Under the pieces are notes generated by a model. The model was not told the DNA's origin. It did not search any database and saw only the letters and a list, made by a program, of their open reading frames with translations. Below, piece by piece: positions 6,167-14,606 of a stretch of DNA of 64,000 bases. A program made the position numbers and the translations under genes. The stretch is from Nocardia sp. NRRL S-836 (GTDB lineage Bacteria; Actinomycetota; Actinomycetes; Mycobacteriales; Pseudonocardiaceae). The stretch lies in assembly GCF_001279525.1 (NCBI RefSeq), contig NZ_LGDY01000091.1:558001-622000 (forward strand), read 5' to 3'. Each line of letters begins with the position of its first letter. Within the stretch, counting starts at the first letter, position 1.

Positions 6167-9100
6167 GTGGAGATCAAGATCCTGGGCCCGTTCGAGGTTC
6201 GTGCGAACGACGGCACGCTCGCCGACGTGCCGGGCGCGCGCCTGCGCGGGTTGCTGGCCGCGTTGGCGCTCAGCCCGGCCCAGGTGATCCCGAAGGCCGC
6301 GCTCGTCGACTGGATCTGGGGCGAGCAACCGCCCGCTGACGCGGCGAACGCCTTGCAGCGCTTGGTCTCCCGGTTGCGCAAGGCACTTCCGGACGCGTCG
6401 GTCGAGGGGCTCACCGACGGCTACCGCCTGAAGGTCGATCCCAACGCCGTGGACGCCGTGCGGTTCGAACGGCTCGCAGCCCAGGCACGCGCCGACGAAG
6501 GGTCACTGCGGGTGCAACGGCTCCGTGACGCCCTCGCGTTGTGGCGCGGCCCGGCGATGCAGGACATCGGGCTGCAGGACAGCGAGGCGTTCGACGCGGC
6601 CGCCACCCGGCTGGAGGCGCTGCGCCTCACCGCGCTGGAGGAGCGGTTCGACGCCGAGGCCGGGCTGGGCCACGGCCAGGACCTGGTCGGCGAGCTCACC
6701 GACCTGGTGGCCGCGCACCCGGTGCGGGAGAAGCTGGTCGGGGCGCTGATGCGGGCGCTGGTCGCCGCGGGCCGCACCAACGAGGCGCTGCTCGCCTACC
6801 AGCACACGCGGGAGGTCCTGGCCGACGAGCTGGGCGTCGACCCGTCGCCCCAGCTGTCGGCGTTGCACCTCGCGCTGCTGCGCGGCGAGGTGGGGCGGCG
6901 CCAGGAGAACCGCAAGACCAACCTGCGCGCCGAGCTGACCAGCTACGTCGGCAAGGAGGCCGACGTCACCGCGGTCAGGGCGCTCGTCGCCGGCCACCGG
7001 CTCACCACCCTGACCGGCCCCGGCGGCTCCGGGAAGACCAGGCTGGCGACGGAAACCGCCCGCACGCTGCTCGGCGACCTGCCGGACGGGGCGTGGCTGG
7101 TGGAGCTGGCCGCGATCAGCCCGGACGCGGACGTGGCGCAGGCGGCGTTGTCGAGTTTGGACCTGCGGGACGCGCTGCTCGGTGAGGCGTCGAACCTGGA
7201 GCCGGCCGACCGGCTCGTCACCGCGCTGCGCGACCGGGAGACGGTGCTGGTCCTGGACAACTGCGAGCACGTGGTCGAACGCGCGGCCGTGCTCGCCCAC
7301 CGCCTGCTCGGCGAGTGCCCGAGGCTGCGGATCCTGGCCACGAGCAGGGAACCGCTCGGCATCACCGGCGAGGCGCTGTGGTCCGTCGAACCCCTTGCCC
7401 TGCCGGGGGAACGCGATGGCGCCGAGTCCTCACCGGCCGTGCGGCTGCTGATCGACCGGGCCGTCGCCGTGCGCAGCGACCTCACCGTCGACGCCGCGAC
7501 CCTGGCGACGATGGCACGGGTCTGCCGTGCCCTGGACGGGATGCCGCTCGCGATCGAGCTGGCCGCGGCCCGGTTGCGCACCATGTCCATCGACCAGCTC
7601 GCCGACCGGCTGGACGACCGGTTCCGGCTGCTGACCGGCGGCAGCCGCACCGCGCTGCCCCGGCACCGGACGTTGCGCGCGATGGTCGACTGGAGCTGGG
7701 AGCTGCTGACCGACGCCGAACGGGTGGTGCTGCGCAGGCTGTCGGTGTTCGCCGGCGGTGCGAGCCTGGCGGCGGCCGAACGGGTCTGCGCGGGCGAGCT
7801 CGTGTCCCGGTACGAGGTCCTCGACCTGCTCACCGCGCTGACCGAGAAGTCGCTGCTGGTCGCGGCCGGTGACGGCGAACCGCGCTACCGGATGCTCGGC
7901 ACGATCAAGGAGTACAGCGCGCACCGCCTTGCCGAGGCGGGGGAGTCGGAGCTCGCGCGGCAGGCGCACCTGGCGTCCTTCACCGAGCTCGCCGAGACCG
8001 CGGACCCGCACCTGCGCCGCGCCGACCAGCTGGAGTGGCTCGCCGTGCTCAGGGCGGAGCACGACAACATCGCGTCGGCGATGCGCGGCGCGCTCGCGGC
8101 CGGTGAGGCGCACGCGGCGATGCGGCTCGCCGCGGCCGCCGCCTGGTACTGGTGGCTCGTCGGCCGCAAGGCGGAGGGCATGGAGCTGATCAGCGCCGCC
8201 ATCCGCACGCCCGGCGACGTGCCCGACGAGATCCGCGCCGTCGTGTACGCGCTCACCTCGATGTTCGTGACCTCCGGCCCCGGTGACGTTCCCGAGGCCG
8301 CGGAGTGGATCCACCGCGCCTACGAGTTCGGCCGCGCCAACCGGCACCACCACCCCGGCCTGCGGCTGGTCGTGCCGCTCGAACACCTGCTGCGGGAGCC
8401 GGACACCGTTCTGCCCGCGTGGGAGTCGCTGCTCGCCGACGAGGACCCGTGGGTGCGCGCGCTGTCCCGGCTGCAGATCGGCAAGATGCGGATCATGCTC
8501 GGCCACGGCGAGGACGCCGAGTCGTGGTTCGAGGAGTCGCTGGTCGAGTTCCGGGTGCTCGGCGAGCGGTTCGGGATCTCCTTCGCGCAGACCGAACTGG
8601 CCGATCGCGTCGCAATGCGCGGTGAGCTCACCGAGGCGTGCGAGCACTTCGACCAGGCGATCGCGGTCGTCACCGAGCTCGGCGCCGTCGACGACGTCGT
8701 GCAGATGCGCGTGCGCCAGGCACGGCTGTACTGGCTCATGGGCGACAAGGACGCGTGCGCCGCGGCCGTGGCCGAGGCGGAGCACCGTGCCGACGGGATC
8801 ACCTGGCCGGGCACCGTGGCCGCCCTCGCGCTGGCCAAAGCCGAGCTGGCCCGGTGGAACGGCAACGCGCGGGAGGCGTTCGAGCAGCTCGCCGTCGCGG
8901 CCGGGGCGCTGGGAGAAGAGGCGCTGCAACCACACGTCCGCGCGGCCACCCACGACCTGCGCGCCTACTTCGCCGACGACCTCACCGAGGCCGCAGAGCA
9001 CCGGGCGGCGGCGTGCCGGGCAGCGGCCGAGACGGGACACGCGCCCGTGATCGCGCAGATGCTCGTCGGGGTCGCGGACCTGGCGCTGCGCCGGGAGGAG

Positions 9101-9292
9101 CACGAGCAGGCCGCGCGGCTGCTGGCGGCGAGCGCGGGCGTGCTCGGCCTGGCCGACCGGTCCAACCCGGACCTGGCGCGGATCGAGCAGGCCGCACGGC
9201 GTCACCTCGGCGACGCCGCGTTCGACGCCGCGGCGCTGCAGGGTGCCGCGGCGGACTGGAACGCGCTGGTCACGGCCACGCTCGGGGCGTGA
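6167..9292 (+). CDS. SARP (AfsR/DnrI-type) regulator with NB-ARC-type ATPase and helical repeats
   Basis: A 1,041-residue protein starting at GTG. Domains in order: OmpR-like winged helix (about 1-90, with RLRGLLAALALSPAQVIPKAALVDWIWG and ALQRLVSRLRKAL); bacterial transcriptional activation domain (about 95-245); NTPase module with Walker A GPGGSGKT at 284-291 and Walker B VLVLDNCEHV around Asp364; then LATSREPLGITGE and a long TPR-like helical C-terminus. This is the large SARP layout of AfsR. Such proteins activate secondary-metabolism promoters by binding heptamer direct repeats beside the -10. Arrays of that kind stand before the gene on each side (5201 and 9334), so both flanking units are its likely targets. 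I see no such array before its own start; CAGGAT lies 7 nt before the GTG. Confidence 0.92.
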   Translation: MEIKILGPFEVRANDGTLADVPGARLRGLLAALALSPAQVIPKAALVDWIWGEQPPADAANALQRLVSRLRKALPDASVEGLTDGYRLKVDPNAVDAVRFERLAAQARADEGSLRVQRLRDALALWRGPAMQDIGLQDSEAFDAAATRLEALRLTALEERFDAEAGLGHGQDLVGELTDLVAAHPVREKLVGALMRALVAAGRTNEALLAYQHTREVLADELGVDPSPQLSALHLALLRGEVGRRQENRKTNLRAELTSYVGKEADVTAVRALVAGHRLTTLTGPGGSGKTRLATETARTLLGDLPDGAWLVELAAISPDADVAQAALSSLDLRDALLGEASNLEPADRLVTALRDRETVLVLDNCEHVVERAAVLAHRLLGECPRLRILATSREPLGITGEALWSVEPLALPGERDGAESSPAVRLLIDRAVAVRSDLTVDAATLATMARVCRALDGMPLAIELAAARLRTMSIDQLADRLDDRFRLLTGGSRTALPRHRTLRAMVDWSWELLTDAERVVLRRLSVFAGGASLAAAERVCAGELVSRYEVLDLLTALTEKSLLVAAGDGEPRYRMLGTIKEYSAHRLAEAGESELARQAHLASFTELAETADPHLRRADQLEWLAVLRAEHDNIASAMRGALAAGEAHAAMRLAAAAAWYWWLVGRKAEGMELISAAIRTPGDVPDEIRAVVYALTSMFVTSGPGDVPEAAEWIHRAYEFGRANRHHHPGLRLVVPLEHLLREPDTVLPAWESLLADEDPWVRALSRLQIGKMRIMLGHGEDAESWFEESLVEFRVLGERFGISFAQTELADRVAMRGELTEACEHFDQAIAVVTELGAVDDVVQMRVRQARLYWLMGDKDACAAAVAEAEHRADGITWPGTVAALALAKAELARWNGNAREAFEQLAVAAGALGEEALQPHVRAATHDLRAYFADDLTEAAEHRAAACRAAAETGHAPVIAQMLVGVADLALRREEHEQAARLLAASAGVLGLADRSNPDLARIEQAARRHLGDAAFDAAALQGAAADWNALVTATLGA

Positions 9293-9333
9293 ACCGGCCG
9301 CACTGACAGCGATCGCGCCGCCGGTTCCCGCCG

Positions 9334-9379
9334 TGTCAGCGCCGTGTCAGCCCGGTGTCCGGGTGATCGGAAACAGTGG
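9334..9379 (+). promoter_or_regulatory. SARP-type operator: three 7-mers at 11-bp spacing (second copy)
   Basis: TGTCAGC at 9334, TGTCAGC at 9345 and TGTCCGG at 9356 have an exact 11-bp period. ACAGTGG follows at 9373, exactly 17 bp from the start of the third repeat, as it does in the array at 5201. The conservation of both heptamers and distances between two otherwise unrelated upstream regions indicates a shared activator site. It lies upstream of the P450 gene. Confidence 0.82.
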
Positions 9380-9408
9380 TGGCAACACACCACCACGAAG
9401 GGAATCCG

Positions 9409-10623
9409 ATGAGCCAGAAGGCTTCCGTCCCGCAGGGCCTGCCGGTGGAGCGCGACGCGGGACCGTTCGACCCGCCCAGCCGGATCACCCGGCTGCGCGA
9501 GACCCGCCCCGTCAGTCCGCTGGCGTTCCCGGACGGTCACGAGGGCTGGCTGGTCACCGGCTACGAGGCGGTGCGCCAGGTCATGGCCGACGCCAGGTTC
9601 AGCAACCGCCAGGACATCGGCGTGCTCCACGTGCCGTACGAGACGCCCGGCATGCCGGCCGCCACCGAACCGTCCCCGCAGGTGCCGGGCCTGTTCATCA
9701 GCATGGACGCGCCGGACCACACCCGGTTGCGACGCAAGCTGACCGGCGCGTTCACGGTCAAGCGGATGAAGCAGCTCGAAGACCAGATCGTCGCGATCAC
9801 CGAGCAGCAGCTCGACGCGCTCGCGACGCTCACACCGCCGGTCGACCTGGTCGCCGAGTTCGCTCTCCCGGTGCCCTCACTGGTGATCTGCGCGCTGCTC
9901 GGCGTCCCCTACGAGGACCGCGCGAGCTTCCAGGCCAACTCCGCCCGGTTCATGGAACGCGACATCGGCCTCGAAGACAAGATGGCGGCGTTCGGTGCCA
10001 TGTTCGGGTACCTGGCCCAGCTGGTCACGGGCAAGCGCGCCGACCCCGGCGACGACATCCTGTCCGACCTCGCCCGCGACGAGGACCTCACCATCGAGGA
10101 ACTGTCCGGCATGGGCTTCCTGCTGCTGCTCGCCGGGCACGAGACGACCGCGAACATGCTGGCGCTGGGCACCTTCGCGTTGCTGGAGCACCCCGAGGCG
10201 CTGGCCCGGCTGCGGTCGGACCCGGCACTGATGCCCGGCGCGGTCGAGGAGCTCCTGCGCTACCTGTCCGTCGCCGACATCTTCTACCGCTACGCCACCG
10301 AGGACGTCGAGCTCGGCGGCGAGACCATCCCCGCGGGCTCCACCGTCGTCGTGTCGCTGCTCGCGGCCAACCGCGACCCGCGGAAGTTCGAGCACCCCGA
10401 CGTCCTGGACGTGCGGCGCGAGGTCCGCGGCCAGGTGGCGTTCGGGCACGGCATCCACCAGTGCCTCGGCCAGCAGCTGGCCCGCATCGAGATGCGCGCC
10501 GGTTTCGCCGGACTGCTGCGCCGCTTCCCCACCCTCGCCCTCGCCATCCCGGCCGACGAGGTGAAGCTCCGGACCACCACGCACGTCTACGGCGTCCACG
10601 AGCTCCCCGTCACCTGGGCCTGA
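9409..10623 (+). CDS. Cytochrome P450 (CYP105/107-like bacterial class)
   Basis: A 404-residue soluble P450. The I-helix oxygen-binding segment is LLAGHETTANM (Ala242-Gly-His-Glu-Thr-Thr). The K-helix ExxR lies in VEELLRYLS. The heme loop is FGHGIHQCLGQQLAR with Cys352 as thiolate ligand. Length and motifs are typical of actinomycete class I P450s that use ferredoxin and ferredoxin reductase; neither partner gene is adjacent. The start at 9409 has AAGGGA upstream. It is followed after 55 bp by an alpha/beta hydrolase gene, and its promoter carries the SARP-type repeat. The substrate is unknown. Confidence 0.95.
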   Translation: MSQKASVPQGLPVERDAGPFDPPSRITRLRETRPVSPLAFPDGHEGWLVTGYEAVRQVMADARFSNRQDIGVLHVPYETPGMPAATEPSPQVPGLFISMDAPDHTRLRRKLTGAFTVKRMKQLEDQIVAITEQQLDALATLTPPVDLVAEFALPVPSLVICALLGVPYEDRASFQANSARFMERDIGLEDKMAAFGAMFGYLAQLVTGKRADPGDDILSDLARDEDLTIEELSGMGFLLLLAGHETTANMLALGTFALLEHPEALARLRSDPALMPGAVEELLRYLSVADIFYRYATEDVELGGETIPAGSTVVVSLLAANRDPRKFEHPDVLDVRREVRGQVAFGHGIHQCLGQQLARIEMRAGFAGLLRRFPTLALAIPADEVKLRTTTHVYGVHELPVTWA

Positions 10624-10678
10624 CGCATCGTCCACTCCGGACACATCAATCCACTGCAGTCCACTGAGGAGAAACGCC

Positions 10679-11467
10679 ATGAGCTCGTCCGCATGGACCG
10701 GAATGCTGCCCGTCGACGACACCGAGCTGTTCGTCCGCGACACCGGCGGCACCGGCCGTCCCGTGGTCTACCTCAACGGCGCCTACGCCGACCAGAAGCA
10801 CTGGAAGCGCGTCATCGCCGAGCTCGGCGACGACTACCGCCACATCACCTACGACGAGCGGGCCCGCGGCAGGTCCCGGCGTTCCGCGGACTACTCGTTC
10901 GAGGCCTGCCTGCGCGACCTCGACGCCGTCCTCACCGCCAGGGGCGTGGAGCAGCCGCTGCTGGTCGGCTGGTCCTACGGCGGTGTCCTCGCCTGGCACT
11001 GGGCCGACCGGCACCCCGACCGGGTCGCCGGTGTGGTGACCGTCGACGCGTTCCCCGTCGGCCTGACCGGGGAGGCGGGCCGGGAGCGGATCCGCAAGCT
11101 CTTCCGCGGCTACCGGCTGGTGCTGCCGATCGCCGCGCGGCTCGGCCTCGGCGCGCGGATGAGCGCCGACGAGCACGCCGACGTCAACATCGAGCTCAAC
11201 GAGATCTCCGCCGCCAGCGTGCCGGTGCTGAGCCGCGTGACCCGGCCGGTGCGGTTCGTCCTGGCCACCGGTGACAGCCTGGGCAGTGAGGCGGGGGAGA
11301 TGGAGGACGGCAGGAAGGTGCTCGACGAGGTGCTCGCCGCCAATCCGAACGTCGTGCTGAGCGCCAAGGTCGCCAGCAACCACAGCAAGATCCTGCGCAA
11401 CGACTCCCCGGCCGTCGCGCAGGCCGTGCGCGAGCTGACCGTCCACCAGGGCCACACCGCCGGCTGA
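10679..11467 (+). CDS. Alpha/beta-fold hydrolase
   Basis: A 262-residue protein with GAGGAG ahead of the ATG. It shows the alpha/beta hydrolase layout: VVYLNGAYADQKHW in place of the usual HG oxyanion strand, the nucleophile elbow GWSYGG, an acidic residue candidate in ATGDSLGSE, and a C-terminal His in VASNHSKIL. Esterase, lactonase or haloperoxidase-like chemistry is possible. It follows the P450 in the same orientation with a 55-bp gap and no visible terminator, so both are probably one SARP-controlled transcript. Confidence 0.85.
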   Translation: MSSSAWTGMLPVDDTELFVRDTGGTGRPVVYLNGAYADQKHWKRVIAELGDDYRHITYDERARGRSRRSADYSFEACLRDLDAVLTARGVEQPLLVGWSYGGVLAWHWADRHPDRVAGVVTVDAFPVGLTGEAGRERIRKLFRGYRLVLPIAARLGLGARMSADEHADVNIELNEISAASVPVLSRVTRPVRFVLATGDSLGSEAGEMEDGRKVLDEVLAANPNVVLSAKVASNHSKILRNDSPAVAQAVRELTVHQGHTAG

Positions 11468-11487
11468 CGCCACGTGCTCCCGGACCA

Positions 11488-11517
11488 GGCGTCACGCCCG
11501 CCGCGGTGTGACACGCC
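11488..11517. terminator. Possible bidirectional terminator between convergent genes
   Basis: GGCGTCAC and GTGTGACACGCC can pair with a two-base bulge around a 10-nt loop. It lies between the hydrolase gene (plus) and the MDR gene (minus), which converge. There is no U-tract and the stem is imperfect. Confidence 0.35.
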
Positions 11518-11524
11518 GTCGGGG

Positions 11525-12481
11525 TCAGACGACCAGCGCGACCCGGCCGAACACCTCTCCGGCCGCGAGTGCCCGGTGTGCCTTCGAGGCCTCGGCCAGC
11601 GGCAGCACCTCGTGCACCACGGAGGTCAGCTCACCGCGTGCGGTGGCGGCGAACAGCTCCGCCGCCACCGCGCCCTTGGCCGCCGCGGGCACCGTGTCCG
11701 CGCTGAAGGTCGACACCGACAGCGACCGCTGGAAGTGCCGGTACAGCACCGCGCCGAGGTCCCCTTCCGGCATGCCGCCGACCGCGCCGATCGACACGAG
11801 CCGCCCGTTCGGGTTCAGCCACGTGAGCAGTGCCGGCACACCGGTGCCGCCGACGACGTCGATGACGACGTCGAACCCGTCCGGCCGCTCGCCCGCACCG
11901 GAGCGGTCCAGCAGGTGGGTGGCACCGAGCTCGCGCAGCCGCTGCCCGCGGTCGGGTGAGGAGGTCGTGGCCGTGATCGAGGCGGCACCCGCCCGAGCGG
12001 CGAGCTGCACCGCCATCACCCCCAGACCGCCGCCCGCGCCCCGCACCAGCACCGCCTCGCCCGCCGCGAGGTGCACCTGGCGCAACGCGAAGTGGGCCAC
12101 CACCCCCGACCCGCCCAGCGTCACGGCGTCGACGGCGGAGGTCTCCCCGGGCAGCTCCACGAGCAGGTCCGCCGCGACCAGCGCCTGCTCGGCGTAACCG
12201 CCACCGGCACCCGTCATGCCCCACACGCGCTTTCCGAGCCACGCGGGGTCCACGCCCTCGCCGGCCGCCGACACCACACCGGCGACCTCGCCGCCCAGCA
12301 CGTGGCCGGTGGCGAAACCGAAGGCGGCCAGCGCGCCACTGCGGACCAGCGCGTCCACACCGCCCACTCCGGCCGCCTCGGTGGTCACCACCACCGTGCC
12401 CGGCACGGGTTCCGGCGCCGGCAGGTCGACCACCGCCAGGCCTTCCGGGCCACCGAACTCTTGCACCACAACGGCTTTCAC
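11525..12481 (-). CDS. Zinc-independent MDR oxidoreductase
   Basis: A 318-residue NADPH:quinone-reductase-type MDR. It starts MKAVVVQEFGGPEGLAVVDLP; the nucleotide-binding segment is VLVRGAGGGLGVMAVQLAARAG; and DVVIDVVGGTG and GRLVSIGAVGG follow in the Rossmann domain. No catalytic-zinc Cys is present. The start at 12481 has GCGGAGGA upstream on the minus strand. It would reduce quinones or unsaturated carbonyls with NADPH. Its promoter region contains a long near-perfect palindrome (12517-12543), yet no regulator gene sits beside it. Confidence 0.85.
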   Translation of the reverse strand: MKAVVVQEFGGPEGLAVVDLPAPEPVPGTVVVTTEAAGVGGVDALVRSGALAAFGFATGHVLGGEVAGVVSAAGEGVDPAWLGKRVWGMTGAGGGYAEQALVAADLLVELPGETSAVDAVTLGGSGVVAHFALRQVHLAAGEAVLVRGAGGGLGVMAVQLAARAGAASITATTSSPDRGQRLRELGATHLLDRSGAGERPDGFDVVIDVVGGTGVPALLTWLNPNGRLVSIGAVGGMPEGDLGAVLYRHFQRSLSVSTFSADTVPAAAKGAVAAELFAATARGELTSVVHEVLPLAEASKAHRALAAGEVFGRVALVV

Positions 12482-12514
12482 CAGGTCCTCCGCTTTCTGC
12501 CGGGTTCTTGGCCG

Positions 12515-12543
12515 ACGTTAACGGACGCACCCGTCCGGTTAAC
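12515..12543 (-). promoter_or_regulatory. Promoter/operator of the MDR gene: GTTAACGGACG palindrome
   Basis: GTTAAC-GGACG (12517-12527), CACC, CGTCC-G-GTTAAC (12532-12543) form an inverted repeat with one extra base. On the minus strand, TAACGT at 12515-12520 is a plausible -10, giving a leader of about 27 nt that carries the GGAGG site. A dimeric repressor, TetR-like by its ACGGACG half-site, could cover the promoter. Confidence 0.6.
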
Positions 12544-12629
12544 GCGATGTGAGAGCACGACCGGCTTTTTGCCTCGCCTGCGCCGTTGCCGGGGCGGCCG
12601 GTGGCGTTGCGCGAGCCACGACGGCACCG

Positions 12630-13364
12630 TCACGCCGCGACTCCGCTGCCTCCCGCGACGGTGATGTTCTCGCCGGTGATGTAGCTCGCGGCGTCGGACG
12701 CCAGGAAGGCGACGACCTCGGCCACCTCACGGGCGGTGCCGAGCCGTCCGAAGGGGATCCGGGCGGCGACGTGCTCGGTGACCACCTCCGGTGGCATGCC
12801 GGCCTTGGCCCAGATGGGCGTGTCGACGGCTCCCGGGCTCACCGCGTTGACGCGGATCCGCCGCGGCGCCAGTTCGACGGCCAGTGAGGGGACCATCGCG
12901 AGCAGCGCACCCCGGCTGGCGGCGGTGACGCTTCCGCCCGCCAGCCCGCGGGTCGCGCCGATGCCGACGGTGAAGACGACCGACGCCCCGTCGGTCAGCA
13001 GCGGGAGGGCGTGTTGCAGGGTGAAGAACTGCCCCTTGGCGTTGGTGTCCATCAGCTCGTCGAACGTGGCCTCGTCGACCGCCCCGACCGGTGCCGCGCG
13101 GCTGATCCCGGCGTTGAGGAACAGGGTGCTGAGCGAGCCGAAGCGCGTGCGCACCTCCTGCGCGACCCGGTCGGCGTCCGCCACGGAACGCGCGTCCGCC
13201 CGCAGCACGACCACGTCCGCGGGAAGCGATTTCCGCGCGGCCGCGAGGGTGTCGGGGTTCCGGCCGGTCACCACCACCCGGTGGCCTCGCTCGTGCAGCA
13301 GCTCGGCCGTCGCCTTGCCGATGCCGCTGGTTCCGCCGGTGATCAGGGCGGTGGGTGCGGGCAT
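12630..13364 (-). CDS. Short-chain dehydrogenase/reductase homologue lacking the Ser-Tyr-Lys triad
   Basis: A 244-residue SDR-fold protein. The cofactor motif TGGTSGIG (8-15 region), the NAG motif in LFLNAGIS, and the RIRVNAVSPGAVDTP strand are intact. However, the segment that should read Y-x-x-x-K is T-A-A-S-R (Thr147 and Arg151), and the usual catalytic Ser position reads Gly134 in TVGIGATRG. So the standard reductase triad is absent. It may be a catalytically altered or purely binding SDR, a known phenomenon in atypical families. It is divergent from the LysR gene at 13556, which probably controls it. Confidence 0.85.
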   Translation of the reverse strand: MPAPTALITGGTSGIGKATAELLHERGHRVVVTGRNPDTLAAARKSLPADVVVLRADARSVADADRVAQEVRTRFGSLSTLFLNAGISRAAPVGAVDEATFDELMDTNAKGQFFTLQHALPLLTDGASVVFTVGIGATRGLAGGSVTAASRGALLAMVPSLAVELAPRRIRVNAVSPGAVDTPIWAKAGMPPEVVTEHVAARIPFGRLGTAREVAEVVAFLASDAASYITGENITVAGGSGVAA

Positions 13365-13443
13365 GGGAACTCCAGTCGGTGGGCGGATCCCCTCCGGACC
13401 CGCGCTGACCCCACTCTGGGCGCGGATCCCGCTGCCACGCCAA

Positions 13444-13454
13444 TGAAAGATTCA
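13444..13454. promoter_or_regulatory. Candidate LysR box TGAA-AGA-TTCA
   Basis: A short perfect inverted repeat (TGAA, 3-nt spacer, TTCA) in an AT-rich island between the divergent SDR and LysR genes. Its extent fits the T-N11-A class of LysR binding sites. Confidence 0.45.
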
Positions 13455-13474
13455 CATCGGCGCATGCCGCCCGC

Positions 13475-13550
13475 GCATCACCGCAGGCCGCTCGCCCGCC
13501 GGGTTGGGCTCCGCATCACCGCGGGCCGCTCGCCCCAGCCGGTTAGGCTC
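13475..13550 (+). repeat. Imperfect tandem duplication of about 38 bp before the LysR gene
   Basis: Two copies begin with GCATCACCGC at 13475 and 13513 and run in parallel (GGCCGCTCGCCC, then CCGGGTTGGGCTC against CCGGTTAGGCTC). The second copy contains TAGGCT at 13544-13549, a -10 placed 6 nt before the LysR ATG. The first copy has TGGGCT there, so the duplicated promoter copy looks inactive. Confidence 0.7.
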
Positions 13551-13555
13551 GCAGG

Positions 13556-14473
13556 ATGCACCGCGCGTCGCTGCCCCCGGTGGACCTGGACCTCCGGCTG
13601 GTGCGCAGCTTCACCGCCGTCGCCGAGCACCGGCACTTCGGCCGCGCCGCCGCCGCGCTGCACACCACGCAACCCGCGCTGAGCCGGCAGATCCGCCGGC
13701 TCGAACGGGAGCTGGGCGTCGGGCTGCTCGACCGCACCCCGCGCGGCACCGACCTCACCGAGGCGGGCGAGGTGTTCCTCCCGCTGGCCAGAACACTGCT
13801 GCGCTCAGCGGAACAGGCCGTGGCACTCACCCGTGCCGCGACCCGCGCACCCCGCATCGCCGTCGGCTACACCACGAACCTGGTCGTGACCCAGGCCGTG
13901 GCCGAGCTGCGCCGCCGCCACCCCGAGGCCGACGTGCGGACCCGGCACCTCGGCTGGAACCGGGCGCGCACCGCCCTGCTCGACCGCCAGGTGGACGTGG
14001 TGCTGGCGCGGATGCCGTTCGACACCGACGACCTCGACGTGACGGTCCTCTACCGGGAACCCCGCGTGCTCATGGTTCCCACCGGCCACCGCCTGGCCGG
14101 CAAGGACTCCGTGACCGTCGCCGACTTCGCCGACGAGCCCCTGCCCCGCGTGGCCGACGAGCGGTGGAACGCCTTCTGGCGCATCGACCCCCGGCCCGAC
14201 GGACGCCCGGCGCCGGACGGCCCGCTGGTCGAGGACGTCGAGGACAAGGTCGAGCTCGTCGCCTCCTGGCAGGCGCTCGCCATCGTCCCGGCCGGTGAGC
14301 ACCTCGACCGCCTGCGGCCGGACCTGACCTCCGTGGCCCTCGACGGCGTCGAACCCGCCGAGGTCGTCCTGGCCACCCGCGACGGCGACCGCAACCCGCT
14401 GCTGGCCGCGTTCCGGGAGGTCGTGCACCTCGCGGTGGCCCCGGACCTCCGGCAGGGACCCGGCGAGCGGTGA
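13556..14473 (+). CDS. LysR-family transcriptional regulator
   Basis: A 305-residue LysR protein. The N-terminal winged helix is clear: DLDLRLVRSFTAVAEHRHFGRAA, LHTTQPALSRQIRRLERELGVGLLDRT, LTEAGEVFLPLART. A periplasmic-binding-protein-like effector domain follows (RIAVGYTTNLVVTQAVAELRRRHPEADV). The ATG at 13556 lies 6 nt after the -10 TAGGCT, so a leaderless mRNA is expected. It is divergent from the SDR-like gene, the usual position of a LysR target. Confidence 0.92.
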   Translation: MHRASLPPVDLDLRLVRSFTAVAEHRHFGRAAAALHTTQPALSRQIRRLERELGVGLLDRTPRGTDLTEAGEVFLPLARTLLRSAEQAVALTRAATRAPRIAVGYTTNLVVTQAVAELRRRHPEADVRTRHLGWNRARTALLDRQVDVVLARMPFDTDDLDVTVLYREPRVLMVPTGHRLAGKDSVTVADFADEPLPRVADERWNAFWRIDPRPDGRPAPDGPLVEDVEDKVELVASWQALAIVPAGEHLDRLRPDLTSVALDGVEPAEVVLATRDGDRNPLLAAFREVVHLAVAPDLRQGPGER

Positions 14474-14480
14474 GGACCTG

Positions 14481-14503
14481 CGGGCCGGTACCGGTCCGGC
14501 CCG
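14481..14503 (+). terminator. Hairpin after the LysR gene
   Basis: CGGGCCGG (14481-14488) pairs perfectly with CCGGCCCG (14496-14503) around a 7-nt loop, just after the LysR stop. There is no U-tract, as is common in actinomycetes. Confidence 0.6.
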
Positions 14504-14606
14504 TCACCACATCGGGCGAACTACGCAAAGTTTCGGTCGTTCAGCCATCGAGGTGGTCCTTCGGCGTGGCGGAACCCCATGTGGTGCCACAAATTGACGC
14601 CGGTCG

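Noticed and set aside
2963..6328. A 1,121-codon minus-strand frame
   Set aside because: It runs antisense through five well-supported genes and shows no recognisable domain.
5288..11467. SARP region called as a complete antibiotic cluster
   Set aside because: No polyketide, nonribosomal peptide, terpene or RiPP core enzyme occurs in the region.
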